Source: Burkholderiales bacterium (lineage in GTDB: Bacteria; Pseudomonadota; Gammaproteobacteria; Burkholderiales; Burkholderiaceae_C). From it: DNA of 64,000 nucleotides. The notes under the pieces are model-generated. The model was not told the origin of the DNA. It did not search any database and saw only the letters and a list, made by a program, of their open reading frames with translations. Numbering within the stretch: the stretch's first letter is position 1; each line of letters opens with the position of its first letter. The stretch covers positions 17,195 to 81,194 of the forward strand of contig JAPLPK010000067.1 in assembly GCA_026400275.1 (NCBI GenBank), given 5' to 3'. A program made the translations under genes and the position numbers. Shown piece after piece: positions 1 through 8,425 of the stretch.

Positions 1-733
1 AGAGCTTCACGGCCTTCAGGGCGGAGTCCGCAATCGGCACGATCTGGTCGTCATCACCGTGCATCACCAGCGTTGGCAGGGTGATCGCCTTCAAGTCTTC
101 GGTTTGGTCGGTTTCCGAGAAAGCCTTCACACCGTCGTAGTGCGCCTTGGCGCTGCCCATCATGCCTTGGCGCCACCAGTTCTGGACCACGCCCGGATAG
201 ACCTTGGCCCCTGGGCGGTTAAAGCCGTAGAACGGGCCTGCTGGCACATCCATGAACATCTGCGCGCGGTTCTCGGCCACGCCCTTGCGGAAGCCGTCGA
301 ACACTTCCATGGGCAAGCCCTCGGGATTGCTGGCCGTCTTGAGCATCAATGGCGGGACCGCGCTCACCAGCACAGCCTTGGCCGTGCGGCCACTGGGCTG
401 GCCGTGCTTGGCGACATAGCGCGCGACTTCGCCACCGCCAGTGGAGTGACCAATGTGGACCACGTTCCTCAGGTCCAGCGCCTCCACCACCGCAAAGGCA
501 TCGGCAGCATAGTGGTCCATGTCGTGGCCCTCGCTTACCTGCGCCGAGCGCCCGTGGCCGCGCCGGTCGTGTGCAACCACGCGGTAGCCATGCTGTAGGA
601 AGAACAGCATTTGCGCATCCCAGTCGTCGCTGGACAGTGGCCAGCCATGGTGGAACATGATCGGCTGTGCGCTCTTGGACCCCCAATCTTTGTAGAAGAT
701 CTGGACGCCGTCTTGGGTAGTAACTGTGGACAT
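1..733 (-). CDS. alpha/beta hydrolase (chloroperoxidase-like), 3' end cut by window edge
   Basis: The reading frame starts at the ATG at 733 ([18 protein letters not shown]) and runs off the left edge, so about 244 residues are visible. It is missing from the ORF track because it has no stop. The nucleophile elbow GHSTGGG lies near residue 97, an HHGW oxyanion-type motif near residue 28, and a GDDDQIVPI segment carrying the likely acid is near the edge. The histidine lies outside. This is the pattern of non-haem chloroperoxidase/arylesterase-type serine hydrolases (family knowledge); the substrate cannot be told. GGAG sits 11 bases before the ATG. It follows the SLAC1 gene by 60 bases on the same strand and probably closes the minus-strand operon. 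Confidence 0.9.
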   Translation of the reverse strand, partial: MSTVTTQDGVQIFYKDWGSKSAQPIMFHHGWPLSSDDWDAQMLFFLQHGYRVVAHDRRGHGRSAQVSEGHDMDHYAADAFAVVEALDLRNVVHIGHSTGGGEVARYVAKHGQPSGRTAKAVLVSAVPPLMLKTASNPEGLPMEVFDGFRKGVAENRAQMFMDVPAGPFYGFNRPGAKVYPGVVQNWWRQGMMGSAKAHYDGVKAFSETDQTEDLKAITLPTLVMHGDDDQIVPIADSALKAVKL

Positions 734-793
734 GCTTGAAATATCTCCGAGGGTTGCTGCAGCGGCTTCTGCTGCGGTTGAGAAAAGAATGGA

Positions 794-1789
794 CTAGTCT
801 TCACGAAATGCCGCGCCGCTGGCCATATGCAGAGCGGTGCGCACCACGACCCATGACACGATCAAGGTGGCGGCCGTCAGCGCCACGGCCGCAATCACCA
901 GGGTGTAGGTCGTGGGGCGCGCAAGGTAGTAGCCCAGGGTGGCACCGGCCCAGCCATCGGCCGGAAATGTCATCGCCCACCAGCTCATGAAGAACGCGCC
1001 ATGCGCCAGATGCCGACCCAAGCTGGCTAACAAAATGGCGATGAACAAGGCCAGGCAGTACAGCATGTCGCCCAGCGGCCCGGGCTGTCCACCCGTGAAG
1101 GCGAGATAGGCCGACAAACCAATCGACGGCGGCGCCAGCAAGATGAATAGCGTGGGCATGCTGCGCTGGCTCATCGTGGGCACAAACAGCACGCGGTGCA
1201 GCACGATGGTGAAGAACGACAGCCACAGAATCAGACCGATGGAGAAAAAGAACCAGCTGATCTCCACATGGCCCAGCGGCACGCCACCTACCGGCACCAG
1301 GATATTGCCCACCACCGGGATGAACCAGGCCGGCGTCAGCACGCCTTCGTCCTGCGGATGCAGTATCCAGCGGCGAATCAATGTCACGGCGAATGTGAAA
1401 TGCATGGTCGCGCCGATCCACCACAGCGCATCTGCCAATGCCCAGGAATAGGCCCGCAGACCGATGGACAGCACCACGGTAGCTACCGACACCGCCGGGA
1501 AGAAGCTGGACCGCACAGGGTGCGCAAACTCCTCCACCACCTCGGCAAAACAAAACTTCAGCTTGGCCAGGTGTAGCAGCACCAGCACCACGAAACTGAG
1601 CACGGCGATGAACAACAAGATCTGGCTGATGACCAAGGGCAGGCCAAAAACCCGGTGCGCGCCCGCCCAGGCATTGGCCAGGCCGCCTATGCCCATCACC
1701 ATGGAAAACATGGAGATGGACAAGCGCGCCAACAACGGTTTCTCCGCTGCGGGTGCCAGCGTAGGGACGGGGCTTGCTTCAGATACCAC
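794..1789 (-). CDS. SLAC1/TDT-family anion channel or transporter
   Basis: A polytopic membrane protein of 331 residues with about ten hydrophobic segments, starting near MFSMVMGIGGLANAW and including the conserved-looking WFIPVVGNILVPV stretch. This matches the tellurite-resistance/dicarboxylate transporter and SLAC1 anion channel superfamily. I chose the GTG at 1789 (VVSEASPVPT) over the upstream ATG at 1924, because GGGAGG lies 5 bases before the GTG and the upstream extension reads in a poorly conserved frame over DoxX. This start makes the gene overlap the end of doxX by 11 bases, which suggests translational coupling. The transported ion is unknown. Confidence 0.85.
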   Translation of the reverse strand: MVSEASPVPTLAPAAEKPLLARLSISMFSMVMGIGGLANAWAGAHRVFGLPLVISQILLFIAVLSFVVLVLLHLAKLKFCFAEVVEEFAHPVRSSFFPAVSVATVVLSIGLRAYSWALADALWWIGATMHFTFAVTLIRRWILHPQDEGVLTPAWFIPVVGNILVPVGGVPLGHVEISWFFFSIGLILWLSFFTIVLHRVLFVPTMSQRSMPTLFILLAPPSIGLSAYLAFTGGQPGPLGDMLYCLALFIAILLASLGRHLAHGAFFMSWWAMTFPADGWAGATLGYYLARPTTYTLVIAAVALTAATLIVSWVVVRTALHMASGAAFRED

Positions 1790-2186
1790 TGTGACCTCCC
1801 AGGTCGTACCAGGCAACCACGATGAAGCCCCCGACCAAACCCCAATGTTCGAAAAATGCATTCGCCACCACGCGCTTTTGCGCACCGTCTGTGGACCAGA
1901 AGCGGTCCGCCAGGCAATTCGCAAGCGCCGTGAAGGCCGCCAACATCACAGCCCCCAGCCAGCGGTAATAGCCGGTCAGCACCATGGCCGAAGCTCCGAA
2001 TTCAAAAGCGATGGTGAGGGCCGCCAAGGGTGCCGCCGGCGCCAAGCCAAAGCGCCGCATTTCTGCCACTGCAGACTGGAAGTCACGCGCCTTGTCGAAC
2101 GCGCCCTGCAGATAGGCAGCGCACAGACACAGCAGCGCCAGGCCGTGCACCCAGGGCGCTGTGAAAACCTGCCGCAGCGCGTCCAT
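1779..2186 (-). CDS. DoxX-family membrane protein
   Basis: A small membrane protein of 135 residues with four hydrophobic segments (HGLALLCLCAAYLQGAFDKARDF, then AALTIAFEFGASAMVLTGYYRWLGA and two more). The pattern is typical of the DoxX family, which includes membrane partners in redox and detoxification modules. The start at 2186 shares a base with the stop of the amidohydrolase (TGATG), and the end overlaps the SLAC1 start, so the three genes form a coupled block. The longer ORF in the track (195 aa) only adds a shadow of the amidohydrolase tail. Its function in this operon is inferred, not shown. Confidence 0.85.
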   Translation of the reverse strand: MDALRQVFTAPWVHGLALLCLCAAYLQGAFDKARDFQSAVAEMRRFGLAPAAPLAALTIAFEFGASAMVLTGYYRWLGAVMLAAFTALANCLADRFWSTDGAQKRVVANAFFEHWGLVGGFIVVAWYDLGGHSGI

Positions 2187-4069
2187 CAGACCGCCCAGCA
2201 GGCGCAACCCAGCGCGCCCCAGAAGCTCTTCAGGTCGGCGATGGGCAGCTTGCTGCTCCAGGCCGTGGCGTGCTGGTGGCCGTGCACGTTGCAGTCGTTG
2301 GCGCAGGCACAGGCCGCTGCGGCCTGGCGCATCACGGCTTGCATGGGCGCACCCTGCTCGCCCCAACCCGCGTAGCCACCAAAGCGGCGCACCGGCGACC
2401 AGTCGGGCATCGCCGGTGGCAGTGGGCTGTCGTCATGCGCGGCGAAATCACCCGCGCCATAGACCACCTTGCCGCCGACGATGGTCAGCAGCGCCGTGGT
2501 GTCGGCAATCTCGGATTCGGCACAGGCGAAGAAGTCGCGGTCGGGCACCACCAGGTCGGCGAACTGGCCCACTTCGATGCGGCCCTTCTTGCCGACTTCA
2601 TTGCTGAACCAGGTCACGTTCTCGGTCCACATGCGCAGGGCGGCTTCGCGGTCCAGGCAGTTGCGTTGTGGGTACAGCTGCATGCCACCCACGGTCTTGC
2701 CGGTGACTAGCCAGGACAGCGATACCCAGGGGTTGTAGGAAGCGACACGGGTGGCGTCGGTACCGGCAGAGACCTTCACGCCCTTCTCCAGAATTTTCTT
2801 CACCGGCGGCGTAGCCTCGGCCGCGCCATGGCCGTAGCGCTCGACAAAGTATTCGCCCTGGTAGGCCATGCGGTGCTGCACGGCGATGCCACCGCCCAGT
2901 GCGGCGATGCGGTCGATGGACTGGTCGGAGATGGTTTCGCAGTGGTCAAAGAACCAGTTCAGGCCTTGCAACGGTACATCCTGGTTGACACGCTCGAACA
3001 CGTCCAGCGCGCGGCTGATGGTTTCGTCGTAGGTGGCATGCAGGCGCCAGGGCCAGCGGTTCTGCGCCAGCAGGCGCACCACTTCTTCAAGCTCGCCTTC
3101 CATCTCGGGCGCCATGTCGGGGCGCGGCTGGCGGAAGTCTTCAAAGTCGGCGGCAGAGAACACCAGCATCTCACCCGCACCGTTGTGGCGGAAGTAGTCT
3201 GTGCCCTGCTTGTACTGAGACGTGGCCGTCCAGTTCAGGAAATCGGCCTTCTCCTGCTTGGGCTTTTGGGTGAACAGGTTGTAGGCCAGGCGAATGGTCA
3301 GTTGGTCGGCCTTGGCCAGTTCTGCTATGACCTGGTAGTCGTCCGGGTAGTTCTGGAAACCGCCGCCGGCGTCGATGGCGCCAGTTACGCCCAGGCGGTT
3401 CAGTTCACGCATGAAATGGCGTGTGGAATTCAGTTGGTACTCATACGGCAGCTTGGGCCCCTTGGCCAGCGTGGCGTAGAGGATGGACGCGTTGGGCTTG
3501 GCCAGCAGCAAGCCGCTGGGGTTGCCCGCGCTGTCGCGCACGATTTCGCCACCGGGTGGCGCGGGCGTGTCCTTGGTGTAGCCCACGGCGCGCAGCGCGG
3601 CGCCGTTGAGCAAGGCGCGGTCGTACAGGTGCAGCAGGAACACGGGCGTGTCGGGCGCCACCGCATTCAGTTCGGCGATGGTGGGCAAGCGCTTCTCGGC
3701 AAACTGGTGTTCGGTAAAGCCGCCCACCACCCGCACCCATTGCGGCGCGGGCGTGATGTCCACCTGGCGCTTGAGCATGCCCATGGCATCGGCCAGGCTG
3801 CGCACGCCGTCCCAGCGCAGCTCCAGGTTGAAGTTGAGCCCACCCCGGATGATGTGCAGGTGGTTGTCGATCAGACCTGGCAACACGCGCTTGCCACGCA
3901 TGTCGATGCGCTTGGTGTTCGGCCCCGCCAGCGGCATGACTTCTTGGTCGCTGCCAACATGGGTGAAGCGCCCGTCCCGGATCGCCACCGCACTGGCCGT
4001 TGGGTTGGCGCGGTCGAGTGTGGTGAACAGCCCGCGGTGCAGGATCAGGTCGGGATATACATCAGCCAT
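2186..4069 (-). CDS. Amidohydrolase family protein (YtcJ-like) with Cys/His-rich tail
   Basis: A 627-residue metal-dependent hydrolase of the amidohydrolase_3 type. Metal-site motifs are visible: LIDNHLHIIRGG near residue 70, HATYDE in the middle, DHCETISD, and GTDATRVASYNPW near the end of the barrel. The start was placed at MADVYPDLILHRG (4069), because the upstream 82 residues look non-coding and the protein then begins like its family. The last ~60 residues contain CACANDCNVHGHQH and a final GALGCACWAV. This Cys/His cluster is absent from ordinary YtcJ proteins and could bind metal. The gene sits 166 bases after the isochorismatase gene and is coupled to doxX by TGATG. Confidence 0.85.
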   Translation of the reverse strand: MADVYPDLILHRGLFTTLDRANPTASAVAIRDGRFTHVGSDQEVMPLAGPNTKRIDMRGKRVLPGLIDNHLHIIRGGLNFNLELRWDGVRSLADAMGMLKRQVDITPAPQWVRVVGGFTEHQFAEKRLPTIAELNAVAPDTPVFLLHLYDRALLNGAALRAVGYTKDTPAPPGGEIVRDSAGNPSGLLLAKPNASILYATLAKGPKLPYEYQLNSTRHFMRELNRLGVTGAIDAGGGFQNYPDDYQVIAELAKADQLTIRLAYNLFTQKPKQEKADFLNWTATSQYKQGTDYFRHNGAGEMLVFSAADFEDFRQPRPDMAPEMEGELEEVVRLLAQNRWPWRLHATYDETISRALDVFERVNQDVPLQGLNWFFDHCETISDQSIDRIAALGGGIAVQHRMAYQGEYFVERYGHGAAEATPPVKKILEKGVKVSAGTDATRVASYNPWVSLSWLVTGKTVGGMQLYPQRNCLDREAALRMWTENVTWFSNEVGKKGRIEVGQFADLVVPDRDFFACAESEIADTTALLTIVGGKVVYGAGDFAAHDDSPLPPAMPDWSPVRRFGGYAGWGEQGAPMQAVMRQAAAACACANDCNVHGHQHATAWSSKLPIADLKSFWGALGCACWAV

Positions 4070-4165
4070 AGGACAGTCTTTCAGTGAAGCAATCGAAACA
4101 ATCTGGCGGCGAGAGACTGGGTCAGATGCCGTAGCGAGCGGGCCGAGGTCGCGTTGAGGACCAGA

Positions 4166-4183
4166 GCCGTACTCCCGTACGGC
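4166..4183. repeat. GCCGTAC hairpin in isochorismatase-amidohydrolase spacer
   Basis: GCCGTAC-TCCC-GTACGGC forms a perfect 7 bp stem with a 4-base loop, inside the 166-base spacer between two minus-strand genes. No T-run follows on either side, so it is not a plain terminator. A similar hairpin (GGCCGTAC...GTACGGCC) lies at 57870-57890, also inside an operon, so both may be copies of one dispersed element or mRNA-processing hairpins. Confidence 0.55.
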
Positions 4184-4235
4184 GAGGACCGCAGACACGA
4201 GATCGGGCCGCGCAGTAGGCAGATGGCCTAGCCTC

Positions 4236-4889
4236 TCAGCCTTCGTGTGCACCAAACATGGCGCGGGCGTAGTTGATGCCGATACCGTAGCCGCCGCCAA
4301 ACCTCTTCGCCACACCGGTGGTCATGTCGTAGGTGTCGCTACGCGCCCAGTCGCGTTGCATTTCCAGCAGGTATTGCAGCGAGGTCATGGGCTGTGCGCC
4401 GGCCTGCACCATGCGCTCCATGGCGCGGTTGTGCGCCTCATTGGAAATATCGCCGCAGGCATCGGCAATCACATACACCTCGAAGCCCTGGGCTATGGCA
4501 GACAGGGCCGGGCCCACGATGCACACGCTGGTCCACAGACCGGCCAGCACGATGCGGCTCTTGCCGATCTCGTTGATGCGCTGGATCACAGCCGCGTCTT
4601 CCCAGGTGTTCATGGACGTGCGGTCCAGTAAGCCCTGGCCGGGGAAGGGGGCTGTGACTTCTTCAAACATCGGGCCCGAGAAGCTTTTCTCGGCCACGGT
4701 GGTGAGGATGGTCGATACACCGAAGCCGGCCGCAGCGCTAGCCACCAGGCCCGCATTGGAGCGCAGCAGCACCGGGTCGATGGAGTTGGTGGCAAACGCC
4801 ATTTGCGACTGGAAATCGATCATGACCAGGGTGTGGTCATGGGGGGTGAGCAACTTGGCGCCGGCGGTGGGGGTAGCGGTGATGGCCAT
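4236..4889 (-). CDS. Isochorismatase-family cysteine hydrolase (YcaC-like)
   Basis: A 217-residue cysteine hydrolase. The catalytic triad expected for this family can be placed: Asp in VMIDFQ (near residue 24), Lys in AEKSFSGP (near 68), and Cys in LWTSVCIVG (near 123). The C-terminal tail (RFGGGYGIGINYARAMFGAHEG) resembles YcaC-type members. AGGAG precedes the ATG by 9 bases. It lies between the pirin gene (171 bases upstream) and the amidohydrolase gene on the same strand, and is presumably co-transcribed under the divergent LysR regulator. The substrate is not known for most of this subfamily. Confidence 0.9.
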   Translation of the reverse strand: MAITATPTAGAKLLTPHDHTLVMIDFQSQMAFATNSIDPVLLRSNAGLVASAAAGFGVSTILTTVAEKSFSGPMFEEVTAPFPGQGLLDRTSMNTWEDAAVIQRINEIGKSRIVLAGLWTSVCIVGPALSAIAQGFEVYVIADACGDISNEAHNRAMERMVQAGAQPMTSLQYLLEMQRDWARSDTYDMTTGVAKRFGGGYGIGINYARAMFGAHEG

Positions 4890-5060
4890 GGTGAGAACTC
4901 CTGGGATGTGAAAAATCGATGTTGCGAACGACTAAGTACTTACCCGGTGCACGTTAGATGCAGCGGCCCGCAACAGATAGACGGTTTGCGCGATTTTTTG
5001 GACAAATGTGCGCTGGCAGTGCAAGAGCTTGTTACAAGCCCTTGCAGCAGCGCCCCCAAC

Positions 5061-5762
5061 TTACGGTGCGGTATCCACCAGCACCAGCTCAGCATCGGCG
5101 ATGGCTGTGACACGGATCGTCTCCACGTCACTGATCGCTGCACCGTCGCGGGCCAGCAGGCGCACGCCGTCCACGTCAACTTCACCGATGGCGGGCACCA
5201 AGTAGGCGCGGCGGTTCTTGCCCAGGTGGTACTCCGCCGTTTCACCAGCCTTCAGCGTGGCGCCGGACACCCGTGCATTGGTACGGATGGGCAAGGCCCC
5301 TTCATCACCCGGCAGGCCGCTGGCCAGTGCCACAAAGCTGCCGGAGCGGTCGCCCTTGGGGAAGGGCTTGGCGCCCCAGGAAGGTGGCAGGCCACGGCCG
5401 TCCGGCATGATCCAGATTTGGAAGATCTTGGTCACACCGGGTTCCTGGTTGTATTCCGAGTGGCGGATGCCGGTGCCCGCGCTCATCACCTGCACGTCAC
5501 CTGCTTCGGTGCGGCCCTTGTTGCCCAGGTTGTCCTGGTGGGTGATGGCACCTTCACGGACGTAGGTGATGATTTCCATATTGGCATGGGCATGCGGCGG
5601 GAAGCCGGTGCCGGCGGCAATCGTGTCGTCGTTCCAGACCCGCAGGGCACCCCAGCCCATGCGTGCCGGGTCGTGGTATTCGGCAAACGAAAAATGGTGC
5701 TTGGCATTGAGCCAGCCGTGGTCTGCGCCGCCGAGTGAGTCGAAAGGTCTGCGTTCAATCAT
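5061..5762 (-). CDS. Pirin-family protein (putative quercetinase)
   Basis: A 233-residue bicupin. The metal-binding set of pirins is visible in the N-terminal cupin: PPHAHANMEIITYV supplies two His, and TGIRHSEYN supplies the third His and the Glu. The total length matches YhhW-type pirins with quercetin 2,3-dioxygenase activity. The start MIERRPFDSLGG (5762) has GGAG 8 bases upstream; the 31 extra residues in the track are non-coding. It is first in the minus-strand operon and divergent from the LysR gene. Pirin, isochorismatase, DoxX and hydrolase genes under a LysR regulator suggest a response to quinones or aromatic toxins; this is inference. Confidence 0.92.
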   Translation of the reverse strand: MIERRPFDSLGGADHGWLNAKHHFSFAEYHDPARMGWGALRVWNDDTIAAGTGFPPHAHANMEIITYVREGAITHQDNLGNKGRTEAGDVQVMSAGTGIRHSEYNQEPGVTKIFQIWIMPDGRGLPPSWGAKPFPKGDRSGSFVALASGLPGDEGALPIRTNARVSGATLKAGETAEYHLGKNRRAYLVPAIGEVDVDGVRLLARDGAAISDVETIRVTAIADAELVLVDTAP

Positions 5763-5869
5763 GGTGTTTCTCCGAGAAGTTATGTTGCGATGGAGAGACT
5801 TTATGATTCGGCGATCAATAAGAGAATAGAAAAGATGGAAAACAATCCATTCCAAAATCTACATGCCCC

Positions 5870-5942
5870 CACGCTCATCGCTGCGCGTATCGCTGCCCCC
5901 CGAGGGGGCGCTCAGTGGCTTCGGGCGGCCGGGCGCCACTGA
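5870..5942. repeat. GC-rich dispersed element (CCCCC...GGGGG hairpin), copy 1
   Basis: Located between the divergent pirin and LysR genes. It has the order CCCCCACGCTC, then CTGCGCGTATCGCTG, then CCCCCCGAGGGGGC, then CAGTGG and a GC-rich tail. The same order of blocks recurs at about 15176-15238 (reverse strand) and 47868-47945, so this is one family of intergenic elements built around a strong C5/G5 hairpin. Confidence 0.65.
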
Positions 5943-5945
5943 CAC

Positions 5946-6881
5946 ATGACCAGACTGCCTGACCTCGAAGCCTGGGCCATCTTTGCCAAGGTGGCCGAAA
6001 CCGGCTCTTTCGCCAAGGCGGCGGCCGAGCTGGGCATCTCGCAACCCACCGTGTCCAAGGCGCTGACGCGTCTGGAGGGCCGGCTCAAAACCACCTTGTT
6101 CCACCGCACCTCGCGGCGCATGTCGCTCACCGCCAGCGGCCAGGCCTCGCTGGAGCGCGCGGCCCGCATCCTCAGCGAAGGTGAAGCCGTGGAGGCAGAA
6201 GTTACCGAGCAGTCCAAAAACCTGCGTGGCCCTATCCGCATTGCAGCGCCCATGTCGTTTGGTGTGTCGCACCTGGCGCCTGCTCTGCCTGCGTTCATGG
6301 CCCTGCACCCCGACGTGGCCCCGGACCTGCATTTCAGCGACGAGCTGATCGACATGGTGGCCGACGGGTTTGACGTGGCGCTGCGCATCTCGAACCTGCC
6401 CGACTCCAGCCTGCTGGCGCGCCGCCTGTGCACCGTGCGCCTGCTGCTGGTGGGCGCGCCTGCGTACTTCGCGCAACATGGCCGCCCCAGCCATCCGCGC
6501 GATCTGGCCACACACCGGGCGCTGCGCTATGTGCACACCCGCACCGGCGAGGCCTGGCGCTTTCAGCACGCGCGGTTGGGCGAGTTTTCACAGGTGGTCC
6601 CAGCCACGCTGCGCGCCAACAACGCCGAAGGCCTGATCCCCGCGCTGCACGCCGGCTTGGGCCTGGCACTGCAGCCCGAGTTCCTGGCCTGGCACGACCT
6701 GCAGTCGGGGCTGCTAGAGACGGCACTGGACGACTGGCAGGTGCCCCCGATCGCCCTGCACATCGTCACCCCCCCGGGCCGGGCACGGCCCGCGCGGGTG
6801 CAGGCGCTCATCGAGTTCCTGGCCCACCATTTTGCGCAGGCGCCGTGGGCCCAGGAGCCGGAAGCAAGAGCAGGGCGCTAG
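5946..6881 (+). CDS. LysR-family transcriptional regulator
   Basis: A 311-residue LysR protein. The N-terminal winged helix-turn-helix is clear (FAKVAETGSFAKAAAELGISQPTVSKALTRLEGRL), followed by a linker helix and the substrate-binding domain opening with LRGPIRIAAPMSFG. It is transcribed away from the pirin operon, with 183 bases between the start codons. That is the classic arrangement for a LysR regulator controlling the divergent genes. The effector is unknown. The start at 5946 immediately follows the GC-rich repeat element, so its ribosome site is weak. Confidence 0.93.
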   Translation: MTRLPDLEAWAIFAKVAETGSFAKAAAELGISQPTVSKALTRLEGRLKTTLFHRTSRRMSLTASGQASLERAARILSEGEAVEAEVTEQSKNLRGPIRIAAPMSFGVSHLAPALPAFMALHPDVAPDLHFSDELIDMVADGFDVALRISNLPDSSLLARRLCTVRLLLVGAPAYFAQHGRPSHPRDLATHRALRYVHTRTGEAWRFQHARLGEFSQVVPATLRANNAEGLIPALHAGLGLALQPEFLAWHDLQSGLLETALDDWQVPPIALHIVTPPGRARPARVQALIEFLAHHFAQAPWAQEPEARAGR

Positions 6882-7006
6882 CCTCTCATGCACGCGACCG
6901 ATGCCCGCTACAGGAATGGAAAAATCAAACTTCATGCATTGAACACGGGATTGCCGTGCGCTTAGGGCGACGCTGAATGGGGCGGCGCACAAAAGGCAGC
7001 CTGCAT

Positions 7007-7046
7007 CACCCCGATACACCCCGTCACACCCTGTCACACCCCGTCA
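7007..7046. repeat. Four tandem 10-bp units (CACCCCGTCA)
   Basis: The spacer between the LysR and DJ-1 genes holds CACCCCGATA, CACCCCGTCA, CACCCTGTCA and CACCCCGTCA in direct succession, followed by CCC. A 10 bp period places each copy on the same face of the helix, as for phased protein-binding sites; a simple slippage repeat is the alternative. Confidence 0.75.
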
Positions 7047-7126
7047 CCCATGTAGTAGCCGGCTAACACCCGCCGCCGCGCGCATCGCCCAACAATGGAC
7101 TCCCAACCACCCTTGAGGAGACATCC

Positions 7127-7708
7127 ATGGCAGCGAAAAAGATTCTGATGATTTGCGGCGACTACTGCGAAGACTACGAAACCATGGTGCCGTTCCAGGC
7201 GCTGCTGGCCGTCGGCCACACGGTCCATGCGGTGTGCCCAGACAAGAAGGCCGGCGACGCGATCAAGACGGCGATCCACGACTTTGAAGGCGCGCAGACC
7301 TATAGCGAAAAGCCCGGCCACAACTTCACTCTGAACGCCACCTTCGCCGGCCTGGACGTGGCCAGCTACGACGCATTGGTGATCCCCGGCGGCCGTGGCC
7401 CCGAGTACCTGCGCACCTACCCGGCGGTGATCTCGGCGGTGAAGCATTTCTTTGAAGCCAACAAGCCCGTGGCAGCGGTGTGCCACGGCGCGCAGTTGCT
7501 GGCCGGTGCCGGCGTGCTCAAGGGCCGCACCTGCTCGGCCTACCCGGCCTGCCGGGCCGAGGTGGAGATTGCGGGCGGCACCTATGCCGAGATTGCGATT
7601 GACGCGGCGGTGACGGACGGCAACCTGGTGTCCGCCCCCGCCTGGCCGGCGCACCCGGCCTGGATTGCGCAGTTTCTGGCCCTGCTGGGCACGCGCATCA
7701 GCTTGTAA
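7127..7708 (+). CDS. DJ-1/PfpI family protein
   Basis: A 193-residue protein of the DJ-1/PfpI/ThiJ superfamily. The reactive cysteine elbow [14 protein letters not shown] is near residue 118, and the Glu that pairs with the cysteine is probably in GDYCEDYE near residue 15. The GGRGPEYL segment is also typical. GAGGAG precedes the ATG. Members act as glyoxalases, deglycases, chaperones or proteases, and sequence alone does not separate these. It stands alone between the LysR gene and a small RHH gene. Confidence 0.92.
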   Translation: MAAKKILMICGDYCEDYETMVPFQALLAVGHTVHAVCPDKKAGDAIKTAIHDFEGAQTYSEKPGHNFTLNATFAGLDVASYDALVIPGGRGPEYLRTYPAVISAVKHFFEANKPVAAVCHGAQLLAGAGVLKGRTCSAYPACRAEVEIAGGTYAEIAIDAAVTDGNLVSAPAWPAHPAWIAQFLALLGTRISL

Positions 7709-7769
7709 TCCGCCATTGACCGCAGCCCTGCGGCCTCCGATGATGGAGGCCGTTCCAGGGGTAATCACC

Positions 7770-8135
7770 ATGTGCCAAGTTTTCATCAGCGCCGATCCGC
7801 ATCTGTACGACAGCCGCGCCCGCTCCGTGCGCCTGCATGGCGTGGCGACCAGCATCAAGCTGGAAAATCTGTTCTGGCAGGTGCTGGCCGAGATCGCCCA
7901 GCGCGACGGCATGGGCGTGCCCCAGCTCTGCGCCAAGCTGTATGACGAGCTGGTGGCCGAGCGCGGCGCGGTGGACAACTTTGCGTCCTTCTTGCGCGTC
8001 TGCTGTGGCCGTTACATGGCGCTGCAGCTGTCGGGCGGCATCCCGCAGGACACCTCGATTTCCATCCGCAGCCTGAATGCGCCACAAGTGCTGGCGACCG
8101 AAGGGCACCGCAGCCTATTGGCGCGGGCTGCATAA
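7770..8135 (+). CDS. Ribbon-helix-helix domain protein
   Basis: A 121-residue protein. The start at 7770 (MCQVFISADPHLYDSR) has AGGGG 8-9 bases upstream; the track ORF extends into the DJ-1 gene. The segment RSVRLHGVATSIKLENLFWQVLAEIAQRDGMGVPQLCAKLYDEL fits the RHH_4 type of ribbon-helix-helix DNA-binding domain: a beta strand RSVRLHG followed by two helices. It starts 62 bases after the DJ-1 stop. The target is unknown; the AT-rich region just downstream is one possibility. Confidence 0.8.
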   Translation: MCQVFISADPHLYDSRARSVRLHGVATSIKLENLFWQVLAEIAQRDGMGVPQLCAKLYDELVAERGAVDNFASFLRVCCGRYMALQLSGGIPQDTSISIRSLNAPQVLATEGHRSLLARAA

Positions 8136-8181
8136 GCCTGTTGGCGGTCCGCGTTGGCCGCAAGGCGTTTGCTACAAAATC

Positions 8182-8226
8182 AATAGCTTCTAGCGCAGTT
8201 CATGCCTGCGATGCAGGCACTTTTCC
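8182..8226 (+). repeat. Comamonad-type palindromic repeat (family A), copy 1
   Basis: AATAGCTTCTAGCGCAG...CTGCG...GCAGG...TTTT follows the RHH gene by about 46 bases and could act as its terminator. A second decayed right arm (TGCGCTGGCTGCTAATTTTTATTTT) lies near 8318-8345. Other copies are listed separately in this table. Confidence 0.6.
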
Positions 8227-8397
8227 TTTGTAACTACAGCGTGGCGTTACGCCTTTGGCTTGCAGTCGCCTGCGCAGTGCTGCGTGGCTAATTTTCTTCC
8301 AATCTCGCGATTGCCAAGTGTGCGCTGGCTGCTAATTTTTATTTTCTGGATTAATCGACATCTTGATTGGATGGCGACGGTTAGGTTTAAGTGTCAA

Positions 8398-8425
8398 TTA
8401 ACTAACTTTTGATAATTTTTATTAT
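8398..8425 (+). promoter_or_regulatory. Candidate promoter in the AT-rich leader of the sugar-binding protein gene
   Basis: The 555-base stretch 8136-8690 holds no gene. Apart from the repeat at its left end it is unusually AT-rich for this genome. TTAACT (8398-8403), 16 bases, then TATTAT (8420-8425) is the best sigma-70-like pair I see. The -10 overlaps a perfect inverted repeat GATAAT-TTTT-ATTATC (8411-8426), and a TGTCAA half-site like those upstream of the LacI gene lies at 8392-8397. Further inverted repeats are CGAGGA/TCCTCG (8458-8481) and CCAAT/ATTGG near 8500-8512. The implied leader would be about 260 bases. Confidence 0.35.
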
